Part shown: in pieces, positions 34,349 to 43,384 of the stretch
Numbering within the stretch: position 1 is the first letter of the stretch
Layout: each line of letters opens with the position of its first letter
Origin: Moduliflexus sp964602655
Lineage (GTDB): Bacteria; Moduliflexota; Moduliflexia; Moduliflexales; Moduliflexaceae
Assembly (NCBI GenBank): GCA_964602655.1
Contig: CAZRSF010000027.1
Span: forward strand, 5,306-69,305
Reading direction: 5' to 3'
DNA: 64,000 bases
Position numbers and translations under genes: made by a program
Notes under the pieces: generated by a model
What the model was told of the DNA's origin: nothing
The model's input: the letters and a program-made list of their open reading frames with translations, nothing else
The model's database searches: none

Positions 34349-34404
34349 TACCGCCGGCGTCCTCGTCGGCGTTGTGAACACGTGCCGACGAGGACGTCGG
34401 CGGT
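34349..34404. repeat. Palindromic repeat, TACCGCCG(A/G)CGTCCTCGTCGG family
   Basis: 22-base arms with one mismatch around 12 bases, between the aldo/keto reductase gene and the DUF4197 gene. Confidence 0.8.
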
Positions 34405-34438
34405 ACGGCACACCACTAAAGATTAATGGCTCAATGTA

Positions 34439-35422
34439 CTACCACAGATACTGCACGGGGTTCTTGATATACGTTTCATAAATCACCGTGACGCCTGCCA
34501 TGATCTCAGCGCTCAACGCGGGCAAATCAGCGGCGGAGAAATTGGCTTCCGCCTGATCCGGGCGTTTTGCGCCGGGAATCGCGCACGTCACGGCATCGAA
34601 CATCTGAATCCAACGCAACGCCATCTGCGTCAGCGTCATATTGGCAGGGCAGAGCTTTTTTAACTCGTCCACCGCCTGTAACGCGACATCATAATCCACG
34701 CCGGAAAAGGTTTCGCCCTTATCGAATGCTTCGCCATGCCGGTTGAAGGCGCGATGATCGTCACGCTCGAATGCGGTCTGCTTCGTCATCTTGCCGGTCA
34801 ACATTCCGCTGGCAAGCGGCACGCGGGCAAGAATGCCGATGTTGCGCCGTTTCGCCTGCTCGAAAAAGAGGTCTGCCGGACGCAGACGGAACATATTGAA
34901 AATCATTTGTACCGTCTTGACGTTCGGAAATTCGATGGCTTTCAACGCTTCTTCGACCTTTTCGACGCTGACGCCGTAATGTTTGATTTTGCCTTGCCGC
35001 TGCAAATCATCCAGAATGTCGAACACCTCCGGACGATAATAGACCTCCGTCGGCGGACAATGAAGCTGCACCAAATCCAGGGCATCCACGTCAAGATTTT
35101 TTAAGCTGCGTTCGATAAACGCCGTCAAATTTTCGCGATCATACCCATCGGCGACATGCGGATTCAGCCGCCGTCCGGCTTTGGTGGCGACATAAATCGT
35201 TTCGGAACGCTCTTTCAACACCTGAGCGATCAGCCGCTCGCTGCGTCCGTCGCCATACACGTCGGCGGTATCAATAAAATTGACGCCCATGTCAATCGCC
35301 TTATGCAGCGCGGCGATGGATTCGTCGTCGTTGACCGCTCCCCACGTGCCGCCGATTGCCCATGCCCCGAAACTGATGGTTGACACGTTCCAACCCGTGC
35401 GCCCTAATGCGCGATATTGCAT
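34439..35422 (-). CDS. Aldo/keto reductase
   Basis: 327 residues. TIM-barrel NADPH oxidoreductase motifs: FGAWAIGGTWG, FIDTADVYGDGRSE (Asp and Tyr), VATKAGRR (Lys), LVQLHCPP (His) and the C-terminal cofactor loop AIPGAKRPDQAEAN. The catalytic tetrad is complete. The carbonyl substrate is unknown. AGGAGG lies just before ATG 35422. Confidence 0.93.
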   Translation of the reverse strand: MQYRALGRTGWNVSTISFGAWAIGGTWGAVNDDESIAALHKAIDMGVNFIDTADVYGDGRSERLIAQVLKERSETIYVATKAGRRLNPHVADGYDRENLTAFIERSLKNLDVDALDLVQLHCPPTEVYYRPEVFDILDDLQRQGKIKHYGVSVEKVEEALKAIEFPNVKTVQMIFNMFRLRPADLFFEQAKRRNIGILARVPLASGMLTGKMTKQTAFERDDHRAFNRHGEAFDKGETFSGVDYDVALQAVDELKKLCPANMTLTQMALRWIQMFDAVTCAIPGAKRPDQAEANFSAADLPALSAEIMAGVTVIYETYIKNPVQYLW

Positions 35423-35524
35423 GATATATCCTCCTGAGATGTTATGACGAAGAACTTATGTTCGCAAGCCCTCGCGATAACGGTTAGAAACGGTAACAAA
35501 TTCAACGTTCAGGTCGGTCGCAGA

Positions 35525-36310
35525 TCACTCTGTCGGGCGAACGTCTGTCGCGCCTTTGGTTTTCAGAAAGTCAATCGTCTTTTGCGTGGCGGCTTTTTCT
35601 TGATCGTTTGCCCAGGTTTCTTCGGTGCGCGCGATAGCCGAACCTAACGCATTGTAGCCAGCGTGATCTTTCAACGTCATGTCCGCGCCTTTCGCCACAA
35701 GCAGTTCCGTCATTTTCAGATTCCCCAAAAACGCGGCGTTATGCAACGGCGTCGATCCGCGTTTATCGGCAGCGTTAATCTCCGCTTTTGCGTTGAGCAG
35801 CAGGTCAATCGCCTGGACATATTGCTCGACGTTCTTCGGCTCGGCGTCCGATTCATGCAATAACGCGACCCAATGCAGCGCCGTCCGCTCATCCGCCGCG
35901 TCTTTTGCGTTCACATCCGCCCCGCTTTTCAGCAAAAACGTCATCGGCGCGATTCTCGCAAACATCGCATATTTGATAAGCAGCGGCGACCCGTCCTTGT
36001 CTTTCATATTGACATCCGCGCCTTTTTCTACCAGCATGTGCGCGAGCGTTTCAGATTTTTTTCCCAAATCGCCTTCGACGCCGATATTATCCACCGCCCA
36101 TTCCAGCATCGGACGTCCGTCAATGCTCGACTTGGCAAGCGTCGGATTTTTTTCGAACGCCTCTTTGACCGCAGCTTCTTTGGCCGCGTCATCGGTCGTG
36201 CCGTAAATATAGGCCTGAATCGCCTTGATGGCGGGGTCTTCCGCCTGCGCAAACACCAACGCCGGAACAACCAACATCATCAGACATGCGCCGCTTAAAA
36301 ATCGTTTCAT
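35525..36310 (-). CDS. Secreted ankyrin-repeat protein
   Basis: 261 residues from ATG 36310 (AAAGGAGC upstream); an upstream extension reads through a palindrome. Signal peptide residues 1-21 (cleavage VFA/QAED). Four or so ankyrin repeats follow, with typical turns: MLVEKGADVNMKDKDGSPLL, LLKSGADVNAKDAADERTAL, LLNAKAEINAADKRGSTPLH, LLVAKGADMTLKDHAGYNAL. It probably mediates protein contacts in the periplasm; no enzyme motif. Confidence 0.92.
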   Translation of the reverse strand: MKRFLSGACLMMLVVPALVFAQAEDPAIKAIQAYIYGTTDDAAKEAAVKEAFEKNPTLAKSSIDGRPMLEWAVDNIGVEGDLGKKSETLAHMLVEKGADVNMKDKDGSPLLIKYAMFARIAPMTFLLKSGADVNAKDAADERTALHWVALLHESDAEPKNVEQYVQAIDLLLNAKAEINAADKRGSTPLHNAAFLGNLKMTELLVAKGADMTLKDHAGYNALGSAIARTEETWANDQEKAATQKTIDFLKTKGATDVRPTE

Positions 36311-36344
36311 AGTATGCTCCTTTCGAAATAATTGTTCGGGACCC

Positions 36345-36377
36345 AACCCTGCCAGGGTTTTAAACCCTGGCAGGGTT
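36345..36377. repeat. Palindromic repeat, AACCCTGCCAGGGTTT family
   Basis: 16-bp perfect arms around a central T, just upstream of the ankyrin gene. Confidence 0.9.
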
Positions 36378-36426
36378 AATTGTGATTCATATACGAGTCG
36401 AATGATTCTTAGGACAATACAACATT

Positions 36427-37734
36427 TTAACACGCGCCGAATTTGAGAAGGCTGTCGCACTTCGAGGTCACAATCGTCTGCTCGCGTTTCGGCCCGGTCG
36501 AAATCAGCGCGATCTCCGTGTCCAACAACTCAGAAAGATGACTCAAATAGGTTTTGGCGTTTTCAGGCAGGCGATCATATTCGGTAATGCCGATAGTGGA
36601 TTGCTGCCATCCCTCGAATTCTTCATACACCGGCTCGCACGCTTCCAACGCTTGCGGCTCCATCGGCAACTCGGTCACGACGCTGCCGCGATAACGATAG
36701 CCGGTGCAAATCGAAATTTTCGGAAACGTGTCTAAAATATCCATTTTCATGATGGCTAACGCGCTCGCGCCATTCACGCGCACGGCATAGCGGCCTACGA
36801 CGGCATCGAACCAGCCGCAGCGGCGCGGTCTGCCGGTCGTCGCGCCATATTCGCGTCCGATATCCCGCAATAATTGACCGGTCGCGTCCGATAATTCGGT
36901 CGGAAACGGCCCTTCGCCGACGCGCGTGGTGTAGGCTTTGATCACGCCGAGCACGCCGTCTATTTTGGTCGGGCCGACGCCAAGCCCGGTGCAAACGCCG
37001 CCCGCGCATGCGTTGGACGAGGTGACATACGGATAGGTGCCATGATCGATGTCTAACATCGTGCCTTGCGCGCCTTCGTACAGCACATGCTTTCCGGCTT
37101 TCATCGCCTGATGCAGCATCAGCGAGCAATCCGCCACTAATGGGCGAATCTGTTCGCCGTAACGCAGATAGGTCTCGTAAATCTCGTCGAACGCAAGCTC
37201 CGGCGCATCATCCTTGACGACGCTTTTCGCATACGCGAGATTGGCCAGAAGTTTCTCCTTGAATAGCTCCGGGTCGAGCAGATCGGAGATCACCATGCCG
37301 GAGCGGGCGATTTTATTTTCGTATGTCGGGCCGATGCCGCGTCCGGTCGTGCCGATCTTTTTTGCGCCGAGTTCGGTTTCGTGCGCCCGATCGAGCAGGC
37401 GGTGATACGGCAGAATGACATGCGCGCGCGCGCTGACGAATAACCGTTCATCAAAATCAGTGATGCCTTCCCGGTGTAACTCCTCCATTTCCTGAAGCAA
37501 GGCTTTGGGGTCAACGACGACGCCATTGCCGATAATACATTGCGTGCCTTGATGCAGCACACCCGCCGGGAGCAAATGCAGCACGAATTGCCTGTCGCCG
37601 ATTTTGACCGTGTGACCGGCGTTATGCCCGCCCTGAGACCGGGCGACCACATCGAATTTGTCTGTCAGCATGTCCACGATCTTGCCTTTGCCTTCGTCGC
37701 CCCACTGCATTCCAAGCACCACTAAATTTGCCAT
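36427..37734 (-). CDS. purA: Adenylosuccinate synthetase
   Basis: 435 residues from ATG 37734 (AGAGGCAG upstream). GTP-binding start MQWGDEGKGKIVDML, GGHNAGHTV, GTTGRGIGPTYENK, YEGAQGTMLDIDHGTYPYVT and VLGVIKAYTTRVGEGPFPTE are all intact. It couples IMP, aspartate and GTP to adenylosuccinate in AMP synthesis. It stands alone between two copies of the AACCCTGCC palindrome. Confidence 0.97.
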   Translation of the reverse strand: MANLVVLGMQWGDEGKGKIVDMLTDKFDVVARSQGGHNAGHTVKIGDRQFVLHLLPAGVLHQGTQCIIGNGVVVDPKALLQEMEELHREGITDFDERLFVSARAHVILPYHRLLDRAHETELGAKKIGTTGRGIGPTYENKIARSGMVISDLLDPELFKEKLLANLAYAKSVVKDDAPELAFDEIYETYLRYGEQIRPLVADCSLMLHQAMKAGKHVLYEGAQGTMLDIDHGTYPYVTSSNACAGGVCTGLGVGPTKIDGVLGVIKAYTTRVGEGPFPTELSDATGQLLRDIGREYGATTGRPRRCGWFDAVVGRYAVRVNGASALAIMKMDILDTFPKISICTGYRYRGSVVTELPMEPQALEACEPVYEEFEGWQQSTIGITEYDRLPENAKTYLSHLSELLDTEIALISTGPKREQTIVTSKCDSLLKFGAC

Positions 37735-37844
37735 GTCATTCTGCCTCTTTGCGGAGAACACAGAGAAGCGCAGAGGGAGAATGAATTCTCTGAAACCCCT
37801 GCGCTCTCAACGGTTGCCGCGATAATGTATGGTTAATGATATTC

Positions 37845-37877
37845 AACCCTGCCAGGGTTTCGAACCCTGGCAGGGTT
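37845..37877. repeat. Palindromic repeat, AACCCTGCCAGGGTTT family
   Basis: Near-perfect 16-bp arms around C, between the activase-type gene and purA (one arm reads GAACCCTGGCAGGGTT). Confidence 0.88.
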
Positions 37878-37887
37878 CGGATCGTAT

Positions 37888-40800
37888 TTACCGTTTCAGG
37901 CGCTTGAACTGTTTCGCCTGATGCATGAACGCTTCCAATTTGGTGTCCGTTCCGGCGTGTTGCGTGCCGTCATAGGCAATCGAAATCATCGGAAGATTAT
38001 CATGATCTTCCCGCAGTTTTTTCAGAATCGCCGTGACGATTGTGCCGGGCATACAGCCGAACGGCATGGCGTTGACAATGCCGCTGACGCGGTGATGATA
38101 ATAATCAATCACTTTGCCGACGCTCAGCACGGTTTCGCCTTCGAACGACCGGTCAACGTAGGGATCGGAATAATCGAGAATCCCATTCGTCGGAGTTTCA
38201 TCCAAATACTCGATCACGCCGTGAAACGGCTTGGCGAGCTTATGCTCCATCATCACCTGGACTTTGTGCTGAATCAAGCCTTTCGCCCAGTTGAAATATT
38301 GTTTGTCAACCTTCAAGTGCTGCGAGCGCGTGTGATTGGTGTAATAAATCCACTCCATCAACGGCGCTAACCAGACTCTGCCGCCGAGCGCCTCCACTTT
38401 TTCCACGAGAAAATCGTTGCAGAACGAATGGGTGCGGACGTAAATCTCGCCGACGATGCCGATGGTCGGTTTGGGTTGCGATTTATCGGTTTTCACGGCG
38501 CGGAATTCGTCGGCGCATTCGGCGAGAGTTTTATACGGACTGTTGCCGAATTCCAAGGCATCCGACAACCGTTGTAGCGAGCGCTGATAGACCGCGTTCG
38601 TGTCGCCGCGATTGAGTTCGAACGGACGCGTATCGTACAACGCTTTATAGAGCAGATCAACACCCACCATCGCGGTCCAGGCGGACTTTGCGAAACCGCT
38701 CCCCACGGCGCCCATTTCTTTGTAAAAATTCACATCCTGATTCGGCGCAAAGACGGGAATATCAAGCCCTAATTCCTGCATCACGAGCCGATGGAACAGG
38801 TTATATTGTCCGAACCGGCACGGCCCTGTGCCCGACGGCATGAAAAACGCCGCTTTTTCCGGGTTGAAGCCCGGCTCGCGGGTTTTCTTGACCATGTCGC
38901 CGGTCGTCACGATCAACGGATAACACTCTTTGCCGGTGGTGAACTGCCGCCCGATTTCGACGCTGTCTTTGTCGGAAAAGCCGAACACTTCCGCCGGAAT
39001 GCCCAATCCGCGCAAGCCCGCCGCAAACGCATACGAATGGTCGCCCATGTACGGAATGTACAACGTGCGCCCTTTGAGCGATGGCATTTTGTCTTCGAAC
39101 GTGCGTTGATACGGCGAATACGTTCGGCCTTTGATATTTTCCAGACTGTCCAAAAACGCCTCGCAGCGGGTAATCGCTCCGGCGGGCGCACTGTGTTCGT
39201 CAATTTCGATAATCAGCGACGGTTTGTCCCCCATCACTTTCTTGAAATAGGTGGTCAGGAACGAATCCGGGCCGCAACTGAAATTCGTGATGTACAGCGC
39301 GTTCAGTTTCGGGTGATTGCGGATCATTTTGCCCGCTTTCAGGATGCGCTGACCGTATTTCCAGTACATATTCGTCCAATCGTCGCCGATTTTTTCGGCG
39401 TGCACCGGCAGAAAATCCATCGGAATCGCGAGGACGCCGAGGTCGCGCAGAATCGTCGGCAGGCCGAGATTGATGCCCGGATCGCAGCCGTTATAAACGC
39501 GGCTGACGATGACGACGGCGCGCTGCTGGTCGCTCAGGCTTTCCAGAATTTCCTCGCCCCGTTTCATCATGGCACTGCGGAACGCTTTCTGCGTCAGGTC
39601 AGCCACTTCTAACGCCTTTTTCACCTGATCTGGCGTTTTCCCGAATGGTTTCGCGAATTCGATCAACGAATCCAACAACGCTTTTTGACCGCGCGTAAAC
39701 GTAATGACCGGGCGCAAGAATTTGTCTTTCGGCATGTCGAGCGCGGCGCTGACCAAATACGGCGTGGTTTGCACATACGGGCAGAGGTGATAATTTTTAT
39801 AATCCGGATCATCCTCCTCCATGCCGATGATGCTGGGGAAAAAGATGTGATCCACGTCGTCGCGTTCCAGTAGCGAAATCACCTGACCATGCGCGACTTT
39901 GAGCGGAAAACAGGATTCCGCGATGGTGCCTTCGACGCCTTTGTGGATGATTTGCTTATTCGTGCGCGGCGACAAAATCACTTTGAAGCCCAATTCCGAC
40001 AGCAACGCATTGAAAAACGGATACAGCTCGTGATAATACAAAGCGCGGGGAATGCCGAAACTCGTGCCGCGTTCGACCGTCTTTTCAGGCTTGTAGAAGC
40101 CGACAAGCATCTTTTCGCGTTCGGCGAACAGATCGGGAATCATCTCGCGATTTTTGGTTTTTTCTTCGCCGTTCACGTCCCAGCGCGGGCAGCGTCCGCC
40201 GTAGTGCATCGGGTCGGAGCCTTCCACAAGCACTTCGTGAATTTCGCAGAGATTCGAGCAATGTTTGCATTCGAACGTGCGGATTTCGTATTTGCGTTTG
40301 CTCAGGTCGAAGCCCCGGAATTTGCTCGGCGGATTGCCATGCTGACGCTGATAATCCCGCGCCAGCAGCGCCACGCCGATGGCGCCGGTCACATCGTGAT
40401 GTTTCGGCACGATCACCGGTTTGCCGACGACTTGCTCGAATGCGGCGACCACGCCTTTGTTCGCGGCCACGCCGCCTTGAAAGAAAATTTTGTTGCCGAC
40501 GCGCCGATCTCCGACCACGCGGTTCAGATAATTTCTGACAATCGAGTAGCTCAGTCCGGCGACGAGTTCCTGCACGTTTGCGCCTTGTTGCTGATGGAAC
40601 ACAAGATCGGATTCCATGAACACGGTACAGCGTTCGCCGAGGCCGACCGGCAGTTCTGCGCCGAGCGCCAGATTGCCGAACTCTTCTTTGATATTGATGC
40701 CGAGCTTTTCCGCCTGTTCTTCAAGGAACGAACCGGTTCCGGCGGCGCAGGCGTGGTTCATTTCGAAATCCACGACCACGCCCTTATCAATGCCGATGTA

Positions 40801-42114
40801 TTTGGAATCCTGCCCGCCGATTTCGAAAATCGTGTCCACTTCCGGGTCAATATGCACGGCAGCCCGCGCCTGCGCCGTGATTTCGTTGCGCACCACATCC
40901 GCGCCGACGAAATCGCCGGTCAGATAGCGGCCTGAGCCGGTCGTCGCGACGCCGAGAATATCCACGATGTCCGCGACTTCTTCGCCGACTTCTTCGATGC
41001 CATGCCGCACCGCTTCAATCGGGCGTCCGGCGGTCATCAGATAACGGCGCGAGAGGACATTGCCTTCGGCGTCAATCACCACGACATTCGTGCTGATCGA
41101 GCCGACATCCACGCCCATGTAGGCCGGAATGCGCGTCATTCCGTCTTTTTTCGGCGTCACCGTTCCCGCACCGATATAATGGCGTTTCGTCGGGTCGCCT
41201 TCGAATTTCAACGGCGCGAGCCGCGTCGCTTCGATAGAACGACCGTTGACATACGCTTCGAAGCGTTCGATGCCGGTAAAGCGGCTCGGCGTCTGTTTGT
41301 CCAAGACCTCCAAAATCGCGCCAAGCGCACCCATGCAGGCGGAATATTGCGGAATAATCAATTCCCCTTCCTGCAATTCGAGAATATCTTCGAACGCCCT
41401 GACGACGCCTTTGTTCCAGGCCACGCCGCCGTGAAAGGCAATCGGTTTGGCGAATTCTTTGCCTTTGCCGAGATTGCTTTTGTAATTGCGCGCCATGGCG
41501 TAGCAGAGTCCGGCCACGATGTCGAAATCCGGCGTGGCGATCTGCTGCAAATGAATCATGTCCGATTTCGCGAACACAGAACAGCGTCCGGCGACGCGCG
41601 GCGGGTGGACGGATTTCAACGCCATCTCGCCGAATTCGCCGTCAATCGCGATGCCTAAACGGCTGGCCTGCTGGTCGAGGAACGAACCGGTTCCGGCGGC
41701 GCAGACGGAGTTCATGGCGAAATCTTCCAGCGCCAATTCCTTGCTGTTCGGGTCTTCCATCAGCCGGATCAGTTTGGAATCCGCGCCGCCGATTTCGATG
41801 ACGGTGCGGACTTCGGGATGCAAAAACGTGGTCGCTTTGGTTTGCGACACGATTTCGTTGATACAGACGGCGTCAATCGCTTTGGCGATTTCTTTGCCGC
41901 CTGCGCCGGTAAAGGCGATCTGCGCAATGCGCTCCGCGCCGAATTCCAGCACAATGCTTTTCAGCGCGTCCAGCGTGGTTTCGACCGGTCTGCCTTTATG
42001 CCGGATGTACGCGTGATGCAAAATTTCATAATCGTCGTTGACCGAGACCACGTCAACGCTGACCGAACCAATATCAATTCCGAGATGAATCGGAGAAAGT
42101 TTTCGAGTTTCCAT
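37888..42114 (-). CDS. Giant 2-hydroxyacyl-CoA dehydratase activase-type protein (two activase modules plus DUF2229/HgdB-like parts)
   Basis: 1408 residues from ATG 42114 (AAGGAGC eight bases upstream). Two BcrAD/BadFG-type ASKHA ATPase modules begin at LGIDIGSVSVDVVSVN and MGVDVGSISTNVVVID, each with the cluster-binding CAAGTGSFL loop (SVCAAGTGSFLDQQ and HACAAGTGSFLEEQ). A cysteine-rich linker, FECKHCSNLCEIHEV...GGRCPRWD, leads to DUF2229 and regions like the dehydratase partner proteins (FGIPRALYYHELYPFF, SCFPLKVAHGQV, FMPSGTGPCRFGQY). Such proteins couple ATP hydrolysis to low-potential electron transfer in strict anaerobes. The in vivo substrate is not known; double-cubane cluster proteins are the nearest studied relatives. 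Confidence 0.88.
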   Translation of the reverse strand: METRKLSPIHLGIDIGSVSVDVVSVNDDYEILHHAYIRHKGRPVETTLDALKSIVLEFGAERIAQIAFTGAGGKEIAKAIDAVCINEIVSQTKATTFLHPEVRTVIEIGGADSKLIRLMEDPNSKELALEDFAMNSVCAAGTGSFLDQQASRLGIAIDGEFGEMALKSVHPPRVAGRCSVFAKSDMIHLQQIATPDFDIVAGLCYAMARNYKSNLGKGKEFAKPIAFHGGVAWNKGVVRAFEDILELQEGELIIPQYSACMGALGAILEVLDKQTPSRFTGIERFEAYVNGRSIEATRLAPLKFEGDPTKRHYIGAGTVTPKKDGMTRIPAYMGVDVGSISTNVVVIDAEGNVLSRRYLMTAGRPIEAVRHGIEEVGEEVADIVDILGVATTGSGRYLTGDFVGADVVRNEITAQARAAVHIDPEVDTIFEIGGQDSKYIGIDKGVVVDFEMNHACAAGTGSFLEEQAEKLGINIKEEFGNLALGAELPVGLGERCTVFMESDLVFHQQQGANVQELVAGLSYSIVRNYLNRVVGDRRVGNKIFFQGGVAANKGVVAAFEQVVGKPVIVPKHHDVTGAIGVALLARDYQRQHGNPPSKFRGFDLSKRKYEIRTFECKHCSNLCEIHEVLVEGSDPMHYGGRCPRWDVNGEEKTKNREMIPDLFAEREKMLVGFYKPEKTVERGTSFGIPRALYYHELYPFFNALLSELGFKVILSPRTNKQIIHKGVEGTIAESCFPLKVAHGQVISLLERDDVDHIFFPSIIGMEEDDPDYKNYHLCPYVQTTPYLVSAALDMPKDKFLRPVITFTRGQKALLDSLIEFAKPFGKTPDQVKKALEVADLTQKAFRSAMMKRGEEILESLSDQQRAVVIVSRVYNGCDPGINLGLPTILRDLGVLAIPMDFLPVHAEKIGDDWTNMYWKYGQRILKAGKMIRNHPKLNALYITNFSCGPDSFLTTYFKKVMGDKPSLIIEIDEHSAPAGAITRCEAFLDSLENIKGRTYSPYQRTFEDKMPSLKGRTLYIPYMGDHSYAFAAGLRGLGIPAEVFGFSDKDSVEIGRQFTTGKECYPLIVTTGDMVKKTREPGFNPEKAAFFMPSGTGPCRFGQYNLFHRLVMQELGLDIPVFAPNQDVNFYKEMGAVGSGFAKSAWTAMVGVDLLYKALYDTRPFELNRGDTNAVYQRSLQRLSDALEFGNSPYKTLAECADEFRAVKTDKSQPKPTIGIVGEIYVRTHSFCNDFLVEKVEALGGRVWLAPLMEWIYYTNHTRSQHLKVDKQYFNWAKGLIQHKVQVMMEHKLAKPFHGVIEYLDETPTNGILDYSDPYVDRSFEGETVLSVGKVIDYYHHRVSGIVNAMPFGCMPGTIVTAILKKLREDHDNLPMISIAYDGTQHAGTDTKLEAFMHQAKQFKRLKR

Positions 42115-42141
42115 AGATGATGCTCCTTGTTCGAGACGGCT

Positions 42142-42236
42142 CGCGGAAGACGCCATCTTCCGCGACGCGCTCGCGACAGTAAACGTTTCACAGGCGATCC
42201 TGTGACAGCGTTTCCCGAAAACGCGCTGTTTTCGGG
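42142..42236 (-). promoter_or_regulatory. Three consecutive hairpins in the activase leader
   Basis: Stems at 42142-42164 (9 bp, loop 5), 42181-42213 (7 bp extended by AAACG/CGTTT, loop 4) and 42214-42236 (9 bp, loop 5), between 30 and 125 bases upstream of the start codon. The 42115-42490 stretch otherwise holds two TGTCAGACAC palindromes and no gene. Confidence 0.7.
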
Positions 42237-42327
42237 CGGTTATAACTACCGGGAACATCTTCGAGAGGCGAGAGCTTTGTCAAGCAAAAAAGCGGATTGA
42301 GTATTGACGCAGAGGGTTGAGGAGATC

Positions 42328-42358
42328 GCTGTCAAACACGTTCGAAGTGTCTGACAGC
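42328..42358. repeat. Palindromic repeat, TGTCAGACAC family (diverged)
   Basis: GCTGTCAAACAC and GTGTCTGACAGC arms, followed on the plus strand by TTTTTTC. No gene lies upstream on that strand, so a terminator role is unclear. Confidence 0.75.
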
Positions 42359-42450
42359 TTTTTTCGGAGCGCTAAGACGCGTGCGTGTTTTGCAGGATTT
42401 TTCTCTCGGCAAGTGAAGAGACTTCTGAGATGTCCATTCAAGCATGAAAA

Positions 42451-42484
42451 AGCTGTCAGACACTTTTGAAAGTGTCTGACAGCT
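42451..42484. repeat. Palindromic repeat, AGCTGTCAGACACTTT family
   Basis: 16-bp perfect arms around TG, 7 bases from the permease remnant. Confidence 0.88.
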
Positions 42485-42490
42485 ATGGTC

Positions 42491-42538
42491 TTAGTTCAAC
42501 CGAATACGCGGGTCTAAGTAAGCGTACAGCGGGTCAAC
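42491..42538 (-). pseudogene. C-terminal remnant of a peptide ABC transporter permease (DppB/OppB type)
   Basis: The frame ending at TAA 42491-42493 reads ANLCVDPLYAYLDPRIRLN, the characteristic end of DppB/OppB permeases (N-L-x-V-D-x-L-Y-A-x-x-D-P-R-I-R). Only about 20 recognisable residues remain; a stop lies a little upstream in this frame. Confidence 0.55.
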
Positions 42539-42659
42539 GCACAAATTCGCGATGAATCCCGGCCAGCGTGCCGAGCCAGATGCCGGTCAGAATAATCAGA
42601 GGCGACGAAAAGAGATTCAGTTCCAACGCCATCACGATCAACGCACTCCACAGTTTCAT
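42534..42659 (-). CDS. Small hydrophobic ORF coupled to vapC
   Basis: 41 codons. The ATG overlaps the vapC stop (TAATG), with GGAGGGG four bases upstream, a strong coupled start. Residues about 4-36 form one or two membrane-like stretches (LIVMALELNLFSSPLIILTG). It overlaps the permease remnant in another frame, so it may be a relic of the same permease read out of frame, or a real small membrane protein. Confidence 0.3.
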   Translation of the reverse strand: MKLWSALIVMALELNLFSSPLIILTGIWLGTLAGIHREFVR

Positions 42660-43099
42660 TATTCCCCTCCTACAATGACTGTGATTTCTTTAAATTTTTG
42701 AAAATCGTCAACATTCTTCGTCAGCAGGCAAGAGATCGCATGTACCAGCATGGTCGCCGCGATATTGGCATCATGAATCCGTTTTCCCTTGAGTTGATAT
42801 GCGCTTAACAATTCCTGAAGTTTGTCCGTTACCTCAGCCGTCTCATCCAAGACCGTAAAGAGGTTTTGCCATTTTTTAATGTCCTCAACAACCTCATCCG
42901 GCGTCAATGGTTCTGCGACGATACCGGGACGGGTCATAATTACGGCATATTCGCGTAGCACTTGCCGCGAAATATACATATCATACTCCTCGGTTAACGT
43001 TGTGAATTGCGTTAACACCGGAGCATGAAATGCTGACGACTCATTCGATAGATACACCAGGATATTCGTATCTATAAAAAGCTTATCGCGCGTCGTCAT
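42659..43099 (-). CDS. vapC: PIN-domain toxin, VapC type
   Basis: 146 residues from ATG 43099, chosen for GAGGAGA at the right spacing and MTTRDKLFIDTNILVYL placing the first acidic residue at Asp10. Further PIN acidic residues lie in KRIHDANIAATM and TKNVDDFQKF. It is a predicted Mg-dependent ribonuclease toxin. The start overlaps the end of the upstream antitoxin gene by 17 bases, the usual VapBC arrangement. Confidence 0.88.
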   Translation of the reverse strand: MTTRDKLFIDTNILVYLSNESSAFHAPVLTQFTTLTEEYDMYISRQVLREYAVIMTRPGIVAEPLTPDEVVEDIKKWQNLFTVLDETAEVTDKLQELLSAYQLKGKRIHDANIAATMLVHAISCLLTKNVDDFQKFKEITVIVGGE

Positions 43100-43343
43100 A
43101 AATCTCCTCACGCCGCAACGATGAGTACACCTCGCCGCAACGATGTCTGGGCAGTTGCGCCGCAAGCGTGGCGGGTGTTGCCGTTGCTGGTGTGCGCTTT
43201 ACCTCTGTCACCCCAGGATGTCGCCACGGCGCGTCCCGTTTGACATGCAAAAATTGAATGAAATCCAACACTTCCGCTAAGGTGTCTGTCGAACACTGCC
43301 GGATTTCCTGGACAATGCTGTGTTCAAGTTCTATTCTCGTCAT
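43083..43343 (-). CDS. vapB: Antitoxin, VapB-like/DUF2281 type
   Basis: 86 residues. The N-terminal MTRIELEHSIVQEIRQCSTD and TLAEVLDFIQFLHVKRDAPW match small antitoxins paired with PIN toxins. The C-terminal part is disordered-looking and would wrap the toxin. A related broken gene lies at 25790-25975. Ribosome site weak (AGGG). Confidence 0.8.
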   Translation of the reverse strand: MTRIELEHSIVQEIRQCSTDTLAEVLDFIQFLHVKRDAPWRHPGVTEVKRTPATATPATLAAQLPRHRCGEVYSSLRREEIYDDAR

Positions 43344-43384
43344 AAAACTACCCTGCCCTTTATACTCTCTTTATTGTTTCTATG

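Noticed and set aside
42115..42258. 48-residue extension of the giant activase
   Set aside because: It is encoded by the three hairpins and lacks family similarity; AAGGAGC sits correctly for the ATG at 42114.
42328..42364. T-tailed palindrome as a terminator for the activase gene
   Set aside because: The T-tract is on the plus strand while the gene is on the minus strand and starts, not ends, on this side.
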